Positions 47,188 to 57,376 of a stretch of DNA of 64,000 nt are shown here, piece by piece. Numbering within the stretch: position 1 is the first letter of the stretch; each line of letters opens with the position of its first letter. Both the position numbers and the translations under genes were made by a program. Under the pieces are notes generated by a model. That model did not search any database and was not told the origin of the DNA. It saw nothing but the letters and a program-made list of their open reading frames with translations. Origin of the DNA: Datura wrightii (Eukaryota > Streptophyta > Magnoliopsida > Solanales > Solanaceae); assembly GCA_035772735.1 (NCBI GenBank), contig JASDFA010000010.1:124659501-124723500 (forward strand), in the 5' to 3' direction.

Positions 47188-47200
47188 GGCTCTGATACCA
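47188..47200 (-). other. Primer binding site, initiator tRNA-Met (element M)
   Basis: On the minus strand TGGTATCAGAGCC matches the complement of the 3' end of plant initiator tRNA-Met over 13 bases. It lies four bases inside the LTR edge at 47205. It is better preserved than the PBS of element S. Confidence 0.9.
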
Positions 47201-47204
47201 ACTT

Positions 47205-48231
47205 TATCATGATCCAAGTCGTCGTGATTGGCACCCATACTAAATCCCTCGATGGGCGAATGAACGAGTCCCAACTAATTACCCAATCTGAACAACAAAT
47301 ACATATAAATAGCATTATAACAATAAATAGCAAAAGCCTTAAATAAATTAAAAGAATTGAGTGGCCAAATCTATCTACTACAGCCCTAGAACATGAATGT
47401 CATTGTATGTGAGGACATCTACCTAACATAGTCTAAAAAGGAGTAAATTAAGAAAATCAAAAAGTCAATATCGGAATAAAAGACATCTTCTTTGGTAGAA
47501 TCGTAATAGCACATCCGGTCTGCTCACCTTCTAATATCTCGCTCCAGCTTCTACATATGGGGCTGAGATAAACTCCTTGAATAGAGGTTCATACTCAGAA
47601 AAAAGTGCAGGCATAGCATCAATAAGACACAATGTATTGGTAAGCATCATCGACTAATCATAAATAATAACATATATATGGTGAAATAACAACATAAACA
47701 TACCAAATACAAATTCATTTAATAGTACTCATTCTAAAATTAATCAATGTGAGGTGTTCGATTGGCCTGCTCACTAGATTGGGGTTCACTGTAGTGGTAC
47801 TTGACCGCTGCAATGGTCTAGCCACGGCGGTAAGAATACTGCTGCAGTGTAATTGCCTTGGCAGTAACTCGACTTACTGAATACCTGTAGTTCTGCTTTA
47901 ACCATTCTCAACATTCAATTCATTACATTCATACAAGTTATACATAGTCATAAAACCCACAACTAATATGCCACTGACAACATGAAATATACAATGGCTT
48001 CTCACCACTAATCCCTCAACTCATCAAGGACTTTGGGATGACTTTAAGATTAATGAAAAATTATAACAATCATATTAACATTGCTAACAGACATGAATTA
48101 CACAATCAAAGATTTCAATTTCAGTGGATTCTCATACTTCCGAACCGTTCTCTATACTAAGAGCTCTATCTTGGTATGATAACATTTGTGATATGCCGGG
48201 AATACGCCTCAATTAGATTACCATAAATACT
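47205..48231 (-). mobile_element. 5' LTR of element M (T-d), interrupted at 48231
   Basis: It starts TATCATGATCCAAGTCGTCGTGATTGGCACCCA, matching T-b's start at 16065 (TG decayed to TA). It includes a block of GCTGCAATGG/CTGCAGTG words at 47790-47860. It stops at 48231, where an element-1-family LTR begins; the rest lies beyond the tandem array, outside the window. No coding sequence. Confidence 0.85.
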
Positions 48232-48956
48232 TAATGTGTTGTGAGTTTAAAGCACTTTCTATGCTTAAAACTAGGAAAATAGCTTGGACTTAGGTGTGTT
48301 TATATAGATATGATGCACTTTTACTTTGTTTTCAAGGAAATTATGTATTGGAGTTGAAATGTGCAAAAGAAGAGAAAAAAGTGATGAAAATGGTGAAGTT
48401 GCAGGCTTCAGTATGAGCTGTACCTTGGAGATACGATTCGTACGTAGTATCTGTGATAAAATTCAGCAAAAGGCACTGGCAATGTATGACTCTTGGTATG
48501 AGCCATACCATAGCAATTCTTGAGTTCAACACTTGGTTTTATCAATTGTACTTGATATTTTCAACAATTTTCAAAGCAGGTTTTCTTCCCATTATTGTTG
48601 TAAGTGTTTAATTACGTGTTTGTCTATGAATGCTAATTACAATTTTACAATCATGAGAGGCAAAAACCTCAACAACTAGGGTTGTGAAAACCATGGTGGA
48701 TTAACGAAATAGGGTTACAAAAGTGATTCAACACCAATGATAAATGCTTGTATTGTATTCTCTTCATCTTTAAAAGTTTCTTAACGGTGTGCAATGTTAG
48801 GACTTGCCCGAATTCTTTACTTTCTTGCATCTAGAGAAGTAGACATTAGGAAAAGAGAACTACAACAAACCCTTGATTTATATGATCACTGTATGACTTG
48901 AGCTACAGTTGTCGGAAAATTAATTAGGCACACATTGATAACAATTAGTTTGAAAT
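48232..48956 (+). mobile_element. LTR of the element 1/2 family, 5' part only
   Basis: TAATGTGTTGTGAGTTTAAAGCACTTTC aligns with the LTR starts at 45241 and 41568, interrupting M's 5' LTR at 48231. It is shorter than the others: most of the word cluster and the TATA region are deleted (only ATACGATTCGTACG and GGTATGAGCCATACC remain, 48430-48510). It breaks off at 48956, where another LTR begins. Confidence 0.82.
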
Positions 48957-49044
48957 TGTTACACCCCGTAAGTTTCTAATGTTTAGATGGCCTATTTGTA
49001 CGTTGGTTAAGAGTTTTAGAATATAAAAAGTACGAGAAAGGGGC
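48957..49044 (+). mobile_element. Stub of a chromovirus-type LTR
   Basis: TGTTACACCCCGTAAGTTTC is a typical start of a Tekay/Del-type LTR and has no match in the neighbouring LTR. Only 88 bp are visible before the tandem Athila-like array begins at 49045; the remainder would be beyond that array. Confidence 0.55.
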
Positions 49045-50464
49045 TGTTCGCGTGTTTTGTGGGTATATAAAACGACACGCAAGTGCACGTGGTCGAACAA
49101 GTAGTAAGTGGCTTTAGTAAGCCAAGTATCGATCCCACAGAGACTTGGATGAAGTGCAATTTGCTCAAGTGTACTATATTTTACTTCTAAAAATACAGAC
49201 AACAGTGTAACCAAAAGTTTGATAGTTTGTTTTATAATTTTTATACTAAAGCTAAAAACAATTATCTACTTTGAATCTGAATTATGAATGAGAGCATACT
49301 GAGGTTAAACGAACATGTAATGAAATTAATTATCATCATAATTTGGTTGATCTTTTCCTCCAGTTGCTAGCCAAGAACTATTGCCAAGAGATTAAAACTC
49401 TCGTATTTAACCTCACTTAAGAATCATGAACCATCCACCTACATTTCTGTGGTTAAATGCAATTCATGTTCTAGCCATACAATTCCGATTCCTAAATTGA
49501 CTAATACGACTTTCAGGTATATTTCTATCCTGAAAGCAAATCAAGACTCAATTTTCCCAAACCAAGTAAAGAACATATCCTATTAATTCACAACTTTCCA
49601 ATTTCTTGCTCTCTCGAGTGAAACCGGACTTTTTAGATGTACATTAATGTAGGCCACACATTAATGCAGTAAGAACAAGAATTAATAGAACAACATGGAA
49701 GAAAAAGATGAAAAACCAAAGAATCAATGATCAAATTTCATCACAATTGTTCATAACCTCAGTAAGAAGAGGAATTAGCCACTCATTTGTGGATTAAACA
49801 TCTTTAAATGAGTGTTAATCATACAAGCAATTGAATTAAAGAAGAAAGAAAGAGAGAAAAAACCCTGATATTTTCATCCCTCTACTGCCTGTAACCCACG
49901 TCCTTGCTCCACCAAGTCAGAATATTGAAAAATGAACCTAAGTGTTCTATTTATACTGCTGGGAATTTTTCCCGGAATAACGAGCAACGTGTCACGGAGT
50001 GCATCGCGGAGCACTGCCTCCGTGACACGCTACGGATGCGGAATCTCACTGGAACTGGGGGTCCAGGAATTAAAGCTCAACGTGGCACGACGTGCAACAC
50101 GGAGCCAAGCCACCGCGCCACGCTACGAACGCGGACCCTCTCTGGAATTTGGGCGTAATTTCCCTGTCTAGGCAGAAGGCCTCCGCGATGGCAGCATGAC
50201 ACGGCTCCATTGCGGAGCCCCTTTATTTCATGTTGTCCAATGCCTTGTTCCTTGCTCGCATCCAAGTCCAACCCCGATATCATCCAACATGCATTTAAGC
50301 TTCCCAAAATCACATTTTACCTGCAAAACAATGCTAATCATGTTGGTTAGTATAGATTCACATTTTATTACCAATTACATGAGAATGTATACACATTGAT
50401 AGATAAACAAGGCGAAAATAGTACTTTTGAGTATCACTTGGGCATATAAATTTGCCCAAGATCA
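49045..50464 (-). mobile_element. Left LTR (3' LTR) of the tandem array, 1420 bp
   Basis: Minus orientation: starts TGATCTTGGGC at 50464 and ends CGCGAACA at 49045. Upstream of the TATA box (TATAAATAG, 49947-49955) lies a perfect inverted repeat CGTGTCACGGAG / CTCCGTGACACG (49988-49999 and 50018-50029, 18-base spacer), then further CACGG/CCGTG words to 50225. It is equal in length to the middle LTR. Confidence 0.94.
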
Positions 50465-52308
50465 CTTACCCCACACTTAAATCCTTGTTTGTCCTCAAAC
50501 AATAATCCTACACTTCATGCAATTTACATCCCAACCTCGCTACTTTGGTTCGACAATTTAGGCTACGGTCATACCGATTATTCAATACATCAAATCATCA
50601 AGAAAACATACATGGTATTATCAATGCAATGACCTTCAATACATTAAGACCTCCTAGACTTTAAGAATCGACTCTCGATATTGGCAAACTCAAGCAAATC
50701 AGCTGATCAAGATATCCGACACGAAAATTAATCTTTCATCAAGCATGTGCCCTCACAACACAAGAGAATCTTCCCTTTTTTGCTCATATGACTCACAAAC
50801 ATTCAAGCAGGGGCATGTAAACACAATTTCGCTCTCTCTCCCAAAAGAATTCACATGCATCATGTCATGACCCATAAGCTTGCCCTTAGTGTATTACTCC
50901 ACTAATATAAAGAAGTGCGATGTAAGATCACGTAGGACTTTAACGGGTTGTAATGGAAGCTACGGAACTAGTAAATATTGGGTTAGCCAATAATAGCCAC
51001 TAGCATCCTTAAGCGCCTTTTCAACACATCCCATCAACTCAAGGACATTGTTTCTTTTTTTTTTCAACATCCCATTCTTGATTCTTTTCTTTAGTATGAC
51101 CCATTGTATTAAGCACACTTGACCCAACAACAAAGATTATTCATGCACCTTCATTATCGTTTATTTATAGCAACTGCACCTTCAACCTTTTCTTTTCTCC
51201 CCTCACTCTGCTTTTCTTTTTCTTTTCACCATTCTCACTCTTTGATACTTTGGGAAAATGATTTTCTCTTCTTAAGCGCTTAAAAGTTTTGTATAGACTT
51301 TACGGCTAATGAAAAGAAGGTTTAAGCTCTGTTTACACTTTATGACAAAAGAAAAAAAATAATAGGCTAAAGGCTCAACGGGCTGACTAGGGTATACAAT
51401 CAAGGTGGGTATGACAAGGAAAAATAGAAACTCTCGGTTAAAACAAAGAAATGCCTACATCCTTTTCTACAATACACCTCCTTCATTTCTTTTTGTACAC
51501 ACACCAGGCAAGTTCTAGACACTTCACAATAGCATGGAATAACAACACCTCACTTCACACTTTTTGCACATGCTCAATTCAAGATGTATTCACAGACTCT
51601 TCAATCAACTAATTACAGGAATTCAAATATTAAGCCTCAATCACACTGAATCGAACTCTATGGCCTAAGTATCTCAACATATTTACAAAGTTGCATGCTT
51701 TCATACGAATCACCTTTACATTTTAAATATCATGTACAACACACAACCAGAATTTCACAACCATAGAGTAACTACAGGTTTTGGGATGCAACCCACCAAA
51801 GAAAAAACTGAAAAATAATAGAAAAAAATCTACTCCTAACGACTACATTTCCCTTAAGATGGTCGTCATCCATCCATCATAGGGAACGGTCACTACTATG
51901 AATTCGGTTCAATGGGACTATTCTCGGTAAAAGAACCGAAAACAAACGCCGAGAAACCCAAGAAAAAAAATGTTGAAATTTATCGATCATTTTGATAACA
52001 AAAATATGTACAATTTAAAAAAATTTATCGATCATTTCGATAACAAAAATATGTACAGAATCAGAATCAACTAGCAACATTCAGCAACACACATCAATTT
52101 CACATAAATTTACAAATACAAAACAACTTAACAATTCACAACTCACAGGGACAAATAAATTTTCACATACACGACAACAGAATAGAGCATACATACAAAA
52201 CAGCCCAGCCCTGCACCAACCTACTCCCACCCCACACTTAGCTCAAACACTGTCCCCAGTGTTCACAAAAATTAAAATAGCACAAAATCGGGTGGTGGAA
52301 CTCCCTAA
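50465..52308 (-). other. 3' untranslated region of tandem unit 1
   Basis: These 1.85 kb downstream of ORF2 have no credible frame. The polypurine tract AAGTGTGGGG (minus, 50469-50478) is four bases from the LTR. A second TAAGTGTGGGG copy lies at 52230-52240 just after the ORF2 stop. A 45-bp direct duplication (51976-52020 and 52021-52057) contains AAATTTATCGATCATTTYGATAAC. Poly-T and poly-A runs are scattered through it. Confidence 0.8.
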
Positions 52309-53528
52309 TCAGTCATAGTATTCCACTTCTTCGTCGGGTGCTGCTGCTTCATCTCCCATGTCCGAGTCGCCTCCGTCGTCATCATCGGACTCCATATCGG
52401 AGTCCTACCGACGTGTCTCCTCGTCTGTGGGGACATCATCATCTGTGGGCTCTACAAATGCTGGCCCCACTCGGCATAGAGCCCTGGCGTTTTCGCCGAA
52501 AGGGTAGTCTAGCTCGAGCTGCCATAGCTCCTCCTCTGTCGCCGGCCTCCCACCTATCCTCAGCTGGAGCATCTGCATCCCATACATCCGAGCCATATAC
52601 TGGTCGTCACGAGCATGTCGCTCGCCAAGTGTAAGCACTAGCCCATGGGTGGTGTCGAGAGCCTTAGTTTTAGTAACATCTAAGGCCCGCCGCTCCATCT
52701 GCGGGATATAGTCAAGGGCCTCCTCTTCGACATCTAGGCCCCTGAGGAAGGTGGTGATTAGTCCACCAAAGCCATACCTGTGCCCCTGGTGCAACCGGGC
52801 TCTCTTCATGGCGGAGATAATTACCGCCCCCACGTTGATCTCCAGCCCTTTCATCAGGGCGTACACCAGGCATACACGATCCCGGGTTACAACTGTCATA
52901 TGTACCCCTGGGATTAGGTATGAGCAGACTATCTTCAGCCAGATTCGAGCTTCCCTGTTCATCTGTGAATATGGCAGAGTCTGGTGGTAGCCCCTCTCTT
53001 TGTGTCTGCTCCATCTAGTTGTCGATCGGGTCCCACATAATGTGCGTCTGATGTCCGCATATGGTGGGGTAATGTTCAGCTATCGGAGTACGTGGGCGTC
53101 TGTGTCCCGTGCTCCTATGATGGCATTGAGGTGGTGGGGCTCCAAAGTGACTATTTGCCCTCTGATCTTGATGGAGTGGCTTCTGATAGTCGGGTTCCAA
53201 TTGGCATAGAACTCCCGAACCAGGTGCAAATTACATTCCTTGGGCTCCTCAATATGAAATTGAGCCCAGCTGCCTCGATCCGGTGGACCATCCTAGGGAA
53301 CTCCTGTGCCAATGGTTCTCGTGCTATATGCTCCTCGGGAAAATATTTGTTTTCTTTGTGCTTTGCGTACCACTTTTTTCCCTCATCAATCACCCATCTT
53401 ATTCCATATTGGCGGCGTTGGCCGCGTGGAACTGCTGGTGCTGCTGGGACTGCTGTGCCCAGTCTGATTCGCTTCCTTCCGGCGCCCGAAGTTGATGCGC
53501 CTTTCCCTTTCTCTTGCCTGCTTGCCAT
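52309..53528 (-). pseudogene. ORF2 of tandem unit 1
   Basis: The ATG at 53528 follows a predicted acceptor. N-terminus MASRQEKGKGASTSGAGRKRIRLG is basic; then IDEGKKWYAKHKENKYFPEEHI. A frameshift near 53260 is needed to reach HLVREFYANWNPTIRSHTIKIRG, the core of the PF20167-type domain. Then come MNREARIWLKIVCSYLIPG, VCLVYALMKGLEINVGAVI and a very acidic C-terminus. Two further defects are specific to this copy: a TAG (former CAG) near 53082 and a TAG near 52405 (GAG in unit 2). The stop is TGA at 52309-52311. About 400 codons if intact. Function unknown. Confidence 0.82.
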
Positions 53529-53533
53529 TTTAC

Positions 53534-54224
53534 CTGTCAATCCAAGTAGACAAGATCAATGTTAAGCTAACGGATATTAACTTCGGCTCAGGTCGGGTTA
53601 AGCTAGGTTACCCCACACTTAGTCCTTAGCTACAGTTACAACAATACGGCAAGATTATCTTTATTTACACACAATAATCAACTATACAGTCATGCTTAGT
53701 GCGTTCGAAAAATTCGACGGTATATCTTCTGCGTACTACTCAGACTTCGTACAGCCAATCACAATCACTACCATCGCTAACATTTTACCCGTCACACTTA
53801 GCACAGAAAAACAAAGAAACAAAAATAACAACAAAAATTTATCTACACGAACCTATACAACTAACCAAATTCTTACAAATTTCAATATTCCGTTCACCCG
53901 AGAATCCGTCGTTCCCTTAACATCCTAACAATTTGTACATCGACTCATCTCATTCAACACATCCATCCCGGCATGAAATTCACAAGTTCAATACATTTTC
54001 AACTCCAAATTCAACATACAATCCCTAAAATTGATATTATCAAGCAAATTCGATTAATATATGCAATCGACAAGTTTAAGAAATCATAACGACATTCCGA
54101 ACATTCATCAACAACAATTAAGTTGAATTCATGCTTAATTTCTACTTAGGGCAATTTAGCTCACTTCCCATGCTCAATATCGAAGAAAATCGACAAGAAT
54201 TTGAGAGGAAATCGGAAAACATAC
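53534..54224 (-). other. Predicted intron in the ORF2 leader (tandem unit 1)
   Basis: Donor CAAG/GTATGT at 54224 (minus) and acceptor TTGACAG ending at 53534; the ATG follows at 53528. The length is 691 bp. The arrangement equals that in elements 1 and 2 although the sequence is unrelated. A third TAAGTGTGGGG motif lies inside at 53611-53621. Confidence 0.58.
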
Positions 54225-54367
54225 CTTGACTTTGAAGAATTGAAGAAAACTTGTTGAATTTCTTGCCTTACTCCGTGTCACGTTGATAGGGGATGGGTTT
54301 TGGGGGGGTTTGGTCGCAGAGAGATTAAAAAAATGAGGGAAAAGGGAGGGTTTTTGGGGTTAAAAAG

Positions 54368-54570
54368 TAAATAAATCGCGCGGGTCACCCAGCGACCCGG
54401 TGTGACCCGTCGCGATATACAAGGCAACGTGTCACGGAGTACATCGCGGTGCACTGCCTCCGTGACACGGAGCCATCGCGAGACTGTTCTGGAAATTTTT
54501 AAAATTTCTGGGTTATACCTCAACGTGTCACGGAGGTAACGCGGAGGTCCACCTCCGTGACACGGAGCTG
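54368..54570 (-). promoter_or_regulatory. Predicted internal promoter for ORF2 (tandem unit 1)
   Basis: Two perfect inverted repeats lie here: CGTGTCACGGAG/CTCCGTGACACG (54428-54439 and 54458-54469, 18-base spacer) and a 14-bp-arm version (54524-54537 and 54551-54564). The first is almost the same ~48 bp as in this element's LTR. Downstream on the minus strand come ATTTATTTA (54368-54375), a pyrimidine-rich leader and the splice donor at 54224. Confidence 0.55.
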
Positions 54571-54820
54571 TCGCCTCAGCTCACTGGTTGCCACTTTTTA
54601 TTAATTTTTCATACCTCGACTTTTCCTTCGCGATTCCGTGCATATTTTTCTCCATTTGACCTGAAATTCATCTCACTATACAAAATTGGTTAGAATTATA
54701 GGTTTCACTCTAAATACAAATAAAACAAAAACTAAAACGAAATTTTTTTGTAGTAAATCAAGAAAAAGAAAAAGAAAAGAAAAGTCTATTTACACTTTAC
54801 AAAAAGAAAGAAAAATTTTT

Positions 54821-54838
54821 CACGGGTTGCCTCCTGTG
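54821..54838 (-). repeat. AGGCAA-loop hairpin after the protease stop (tandem unit 1)
   Basis: On the minus strand CACAGG-AGGCAA-CCCGTG pairs at five of six positions. It starts 40 bases after the protease stop and is preceded by GTAAACCAGGCGCTG, like TAAATCAGGCGCTTC in elements 1 and 2. The loop is identical to theirs; the stem differs in sequence. Confidence 0.8.
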
Positions 54839-54877
54839 CAGCGCCTGGTTTACCGTGGCGGCTCGACGTCGTTAAGC

Positions 54878-55672
54878 TCAATTGTCCTCTAGGGTGATGG
54901 AAAATTTCTCTCGATCACCGTCCTCCCCCCAGTAGTGCTTACACCTATCCGGTGGTTTTCCCATTAACTCCCGTGAATCCTTCCTCTGCTCATCACCGCC
55001 TTGATCAATCACATTGATCACCGAGAGTTCTTCATGCACCATTGGGAGCTTGGGTGCCTTGTACACATCGAACACCTCCACCTTGTCATGTTCTCGCATT
55101 GTTAGCTGCCCCGCAACTACGTCAATTAGTGCTTTCCCGGTTGCCAAGAAAGGACGTCCCAAAATAAATGGGACTTCCGCGTCTGGTTCAAAATCCAGCA
55201 CGACAAAATCTACCGGGAAAATTAGGGAGCCAACTTGCACCAGAACGTCCTCTACAATGCCATCAGGTCTGGCTAAGGATCGATCCGCCAACTGCAAGAT
55301 TACCGTTGTGGGTCTAGGACTCCCTAGACCCAACTTTCTGAATACCGAAGATGGCATCAAATTTATGCTCGCTCCCAAATCACACAATCCACGAGCTCGG
55401 ATGCTCTGCCCAATAGTAATCTGGATAGTAAAACTCCCAGGGTCTTTTAGCTTTGTGGGCAGTCTATTTTGAATCCGGGAAGTGCACTCCTTCGTTAGAG
55501 CCACCGTAGCATACTTAGTCAATTGACTTTTGTTTGCCACTATGTCCTTTATATACTTAGCATATTTTGGCACTCCCTGCAAGACATCAACAAGAGGTAA
55601 GTTAATATGTACCTGTTTCAGCACCTCCATGAATTTCTTGAAACACGCCTCCTCCTTGTGTTTATTTAGTCG
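54878..55672 (-). CDS. pro: Aspartic protease of tandem unit 1 (open, separated from gag by TAA)
   Basis: A 250-codon frame from the ATG at 55630 holds VPKYAKYIKDIVANKSQL, PGSFTIQITIG, ARGLCDLGASINLMPSSVFRKLGLGSP, LQLADRSLARPDGIVEDVLVQVG, VPFILGRPFLATGKALIDVVAGQL and a C-terminal extension to the stop at 54878. The active-site DLGA is intact. The frame is open upstream to 55672, where a TAA (55673-55675) separates it from gag in the same frame. It is the best-preserved coding region in the window and could still give an active protease domain. Confidence 0.85.
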   Translation of the reverse strand, partial: RLNKHKEEACFKKFMEVLKQVHINLPLVDVLQGVPKYAKYIKDIVANKSQLTKYATVALTKECTSRIQNRLPTKLKDPGSFTIQITIGQSIRARGLCDLGASINLMPSSVFRKLGLGSPRPTTVILQLADRSLARPDGIVEDVLVQVGSLIFPVDFVVLDFEPDAEVPFILGRPFLATGKALIDVVAGQLTMREHDKVEVFDVYKAPKLPMVHEELSVINVIDQGGDEQRKDSRELMGKPPDRCKHYWGEDGDREKFSITLEDN

Positions 55673-57221
55673 TTAAGGGAACGGGGGTGGAGGTCTTTCT
55701 GATTCAGCTTCCTTAGTCTTCCCCCTTTCAGTACTTTGCTCCCTCTCAACTTCTGCTGCTCCCGACTGCTGAGGTGGTCTTTCTGGTTCCACCTCTTTCA
55801 GCTGCAAACCACTCCTTGTGGTCACTGCATTTACCTGCTTGGGATTGGGATCCGTGTCGCTCGGCAGTCCTCCTCTGAGCCTTGTGTTTTGGGCACTAGC
55901 AAATTGCCCAAATTGATATTCAAGTGCCTTGGTAGCTAACTGGTTGTTTTTCACTTCGGCTGCCAATTTCACATAGTCAGCCTGCAATTGAGCTTGGTTA
56001 GCTATCATGGTCTTGAACATCTCCTCAATACTGGGTGATGGTGGTGGAGGAGGTGCATTGTTGTTTCTGAATTGTGCTTGATAATTCTTCTGCCCTCCTT
56101 GGTTCCTTTGCACACCCTGACCCGAACTTTGGCCCTGATGGTTGTTGCTACCCCATGAGAAATTAGGGTGATTTCTCCAATTGGAATTGTAGCTACTACC
56201 ATACTGTTGGTGGTTCCTTTGTGCATTACCCACAAAGTTTACCGAGTTAGGATTGGCTCCACAACACTCAGCTGAGTGCTCACTTCTTCCACACACTTCG
56301 CACCACATCTGTTGTACTGCATTAACTGTGGCTTGAGGCTGGTATGTTGCTGAAGTGGGTATTAAGTTGATTTTGCAATGCAACTATCTGTGCAGCGATA
56401 ACTGTAAACCCATCCACTTCTAGCACTCCTGTTGCTTTCCTTGTCCCACCTCTTGATGAATCAGCATTCCATTTTGGATTGCCCTGCGAAATACGGTTCA
56501 ACAAGGTATATAGCTCCTCATAAGTTTTCTCCAGCACTTGCCCTCCAGCTGCTGAGTCTAGCAATATTCTGGTGTGGGGTTCCAAACCCTCTATAAAAGT
56601 GTGCACCAGCACATCATTGGACTGATGATGATGAGGACAATCCCGCAACATGGACTTGAATCTCTCCTAGGCCTGATATAAATTTTCTCCCTCTCTCTGT
56701 TTGAAACTTAGAATTTGACTTCTAATTCTTGCTGTTTTACCAGAGGGAAAAACCGTATCAAGAACTTCCGTGCAAGATCATCCCACGTAGAAATAGCATT
56801 CGGTGGCTCAGCTTTCAACCACCTCTTGGCTTCTCCCAATAATGAGAATGGGAACAATGTAAGCTTGACATAGTCTGATGACACTCCAGCGGGGATGTAA
56901 GTGTCACTTATCTCCAAAATATTTTGGAGATGCTGTTGTAAACTGCCCGCTAGTGTGCAGCAACTGCACCATATTCTGTTTAAGTTCAAATCTCCCTCCG
57001 GACTCAGGTTTGCGGACACTAGATGTAACATTATTGGCATGTGGGATTGCCACCTCGCGAACCGGCCGAGCTGCTGCTTCTTCGGGCACTAACACTGCCG
57101 GTACTACCGGTGGATTCTGTTGTTGCTCCATGATCGTCTGTCTGAGCAACTGCAGCTTTCTTTGTAGAGCTTCTCTCCGTTTACTGTGAAATATTCTTTC
57201 TGGCTCTATATACGATTCCAC
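55673..57221 (-). pseudogene. gag: Gag with CCHC zinc knuckle of tandem unit 1
   Basis: Gag is readable in four segments. 57221-56904: SYIEPERIFHSKRREAL, VLVPEEAAARPVRE, GRFELKQNMVQLLHTSGQF. 57040-56708: LQQHLQNILEISDTYIPAG and LTLFPFSLLGEAKRWLKAEPP. 56651-56322: MLRDCPHHHQSNDVLVHTFIEGL. 56383-55676: CEVCGRSEHSAECC (an intact CX2CX4HX4C knuckle), an Asn/Gln/Gly-rich stretch and a proline-rich end. Frameshifts lie near 56950, 56705 and 56360, and a TAG replaces a tryptophan near 56670. The first ATG in frame is at 57131; 57221 is a GTG codon, so the true start is unclear. Confidence 0.88.
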
Positions 57222-57352
57222 CAGCTCCTTGTCTCTTGCCAGTGTTCAACAGCAATTAAGTCTGCAAAATACAGGCTAAGACCAAGTTGTCAACAATAAG
57301 AAAATAAAAATACTGCAAATTAACACTTAAAACAAATTCACTAATTGCCAAG

Positions 57353-57370
57353 TCCCCGGCAACGGCGCCA
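57353..57370 (-). other. Primer binding site, tRNA-Asp, perfect match
   Basis: On the minus strand TGGCGCCGTTGCCGGGGA matches all 18 bases of the complement of plant tRNA-Asp(GUC) 3' end. It lies six bases from the LTR at 57377. This is the reference for the decayed sites at 282, 26988 and 34048. Bases 57222-57352 are a leader. Confidence 0.95.
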
Positions 57371-57376
57371 AAAACT

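Larger units (their letters stand above)
16046..48231 (-). mobile_element. Chromovirus element M, oldest layer, split by element 1
   Basis: In minus orientation: 5' LTR (47205-48231 and beyond), PBS, gag start (46978-46915), then element 1 (25374-46914) as an insertion, then the rest of gag, zinc knuckle, protease, RT, RNase H, integrase with GPY/F module, chromodomain (to 20640) and 3' LTR. GAACT (25369-25373) and AAACT (46915-46919) are the target duplication of element 1 with one change. All domains are decayed. Both of M's LTRs were later hit by other insertions, so M's own target duplication is not visible. Confidence 0.9.

Noticed and set aside
52309..53528. ORF2 as an envelope (env-like) gene
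   Set aside because: The position matches the third ORF of Athila elements, but I see no signal peptide or transmembrane segment; the sequence is charged and soluble-looking.
52338..53565. Plus-strand open frames opposite ORF2 (also 60669-61896)
   Set aside because: They mirror the ORF2 coding strand in composition and are broken; ORF2 on the minus strand explains the conservation.
55014..55472. 152-codon plus-strand open frame, also at 63345-63803
   Set aside because: It is exactly antisense to the protease frame and shares its conservation; no independent motif or promoter is seen.
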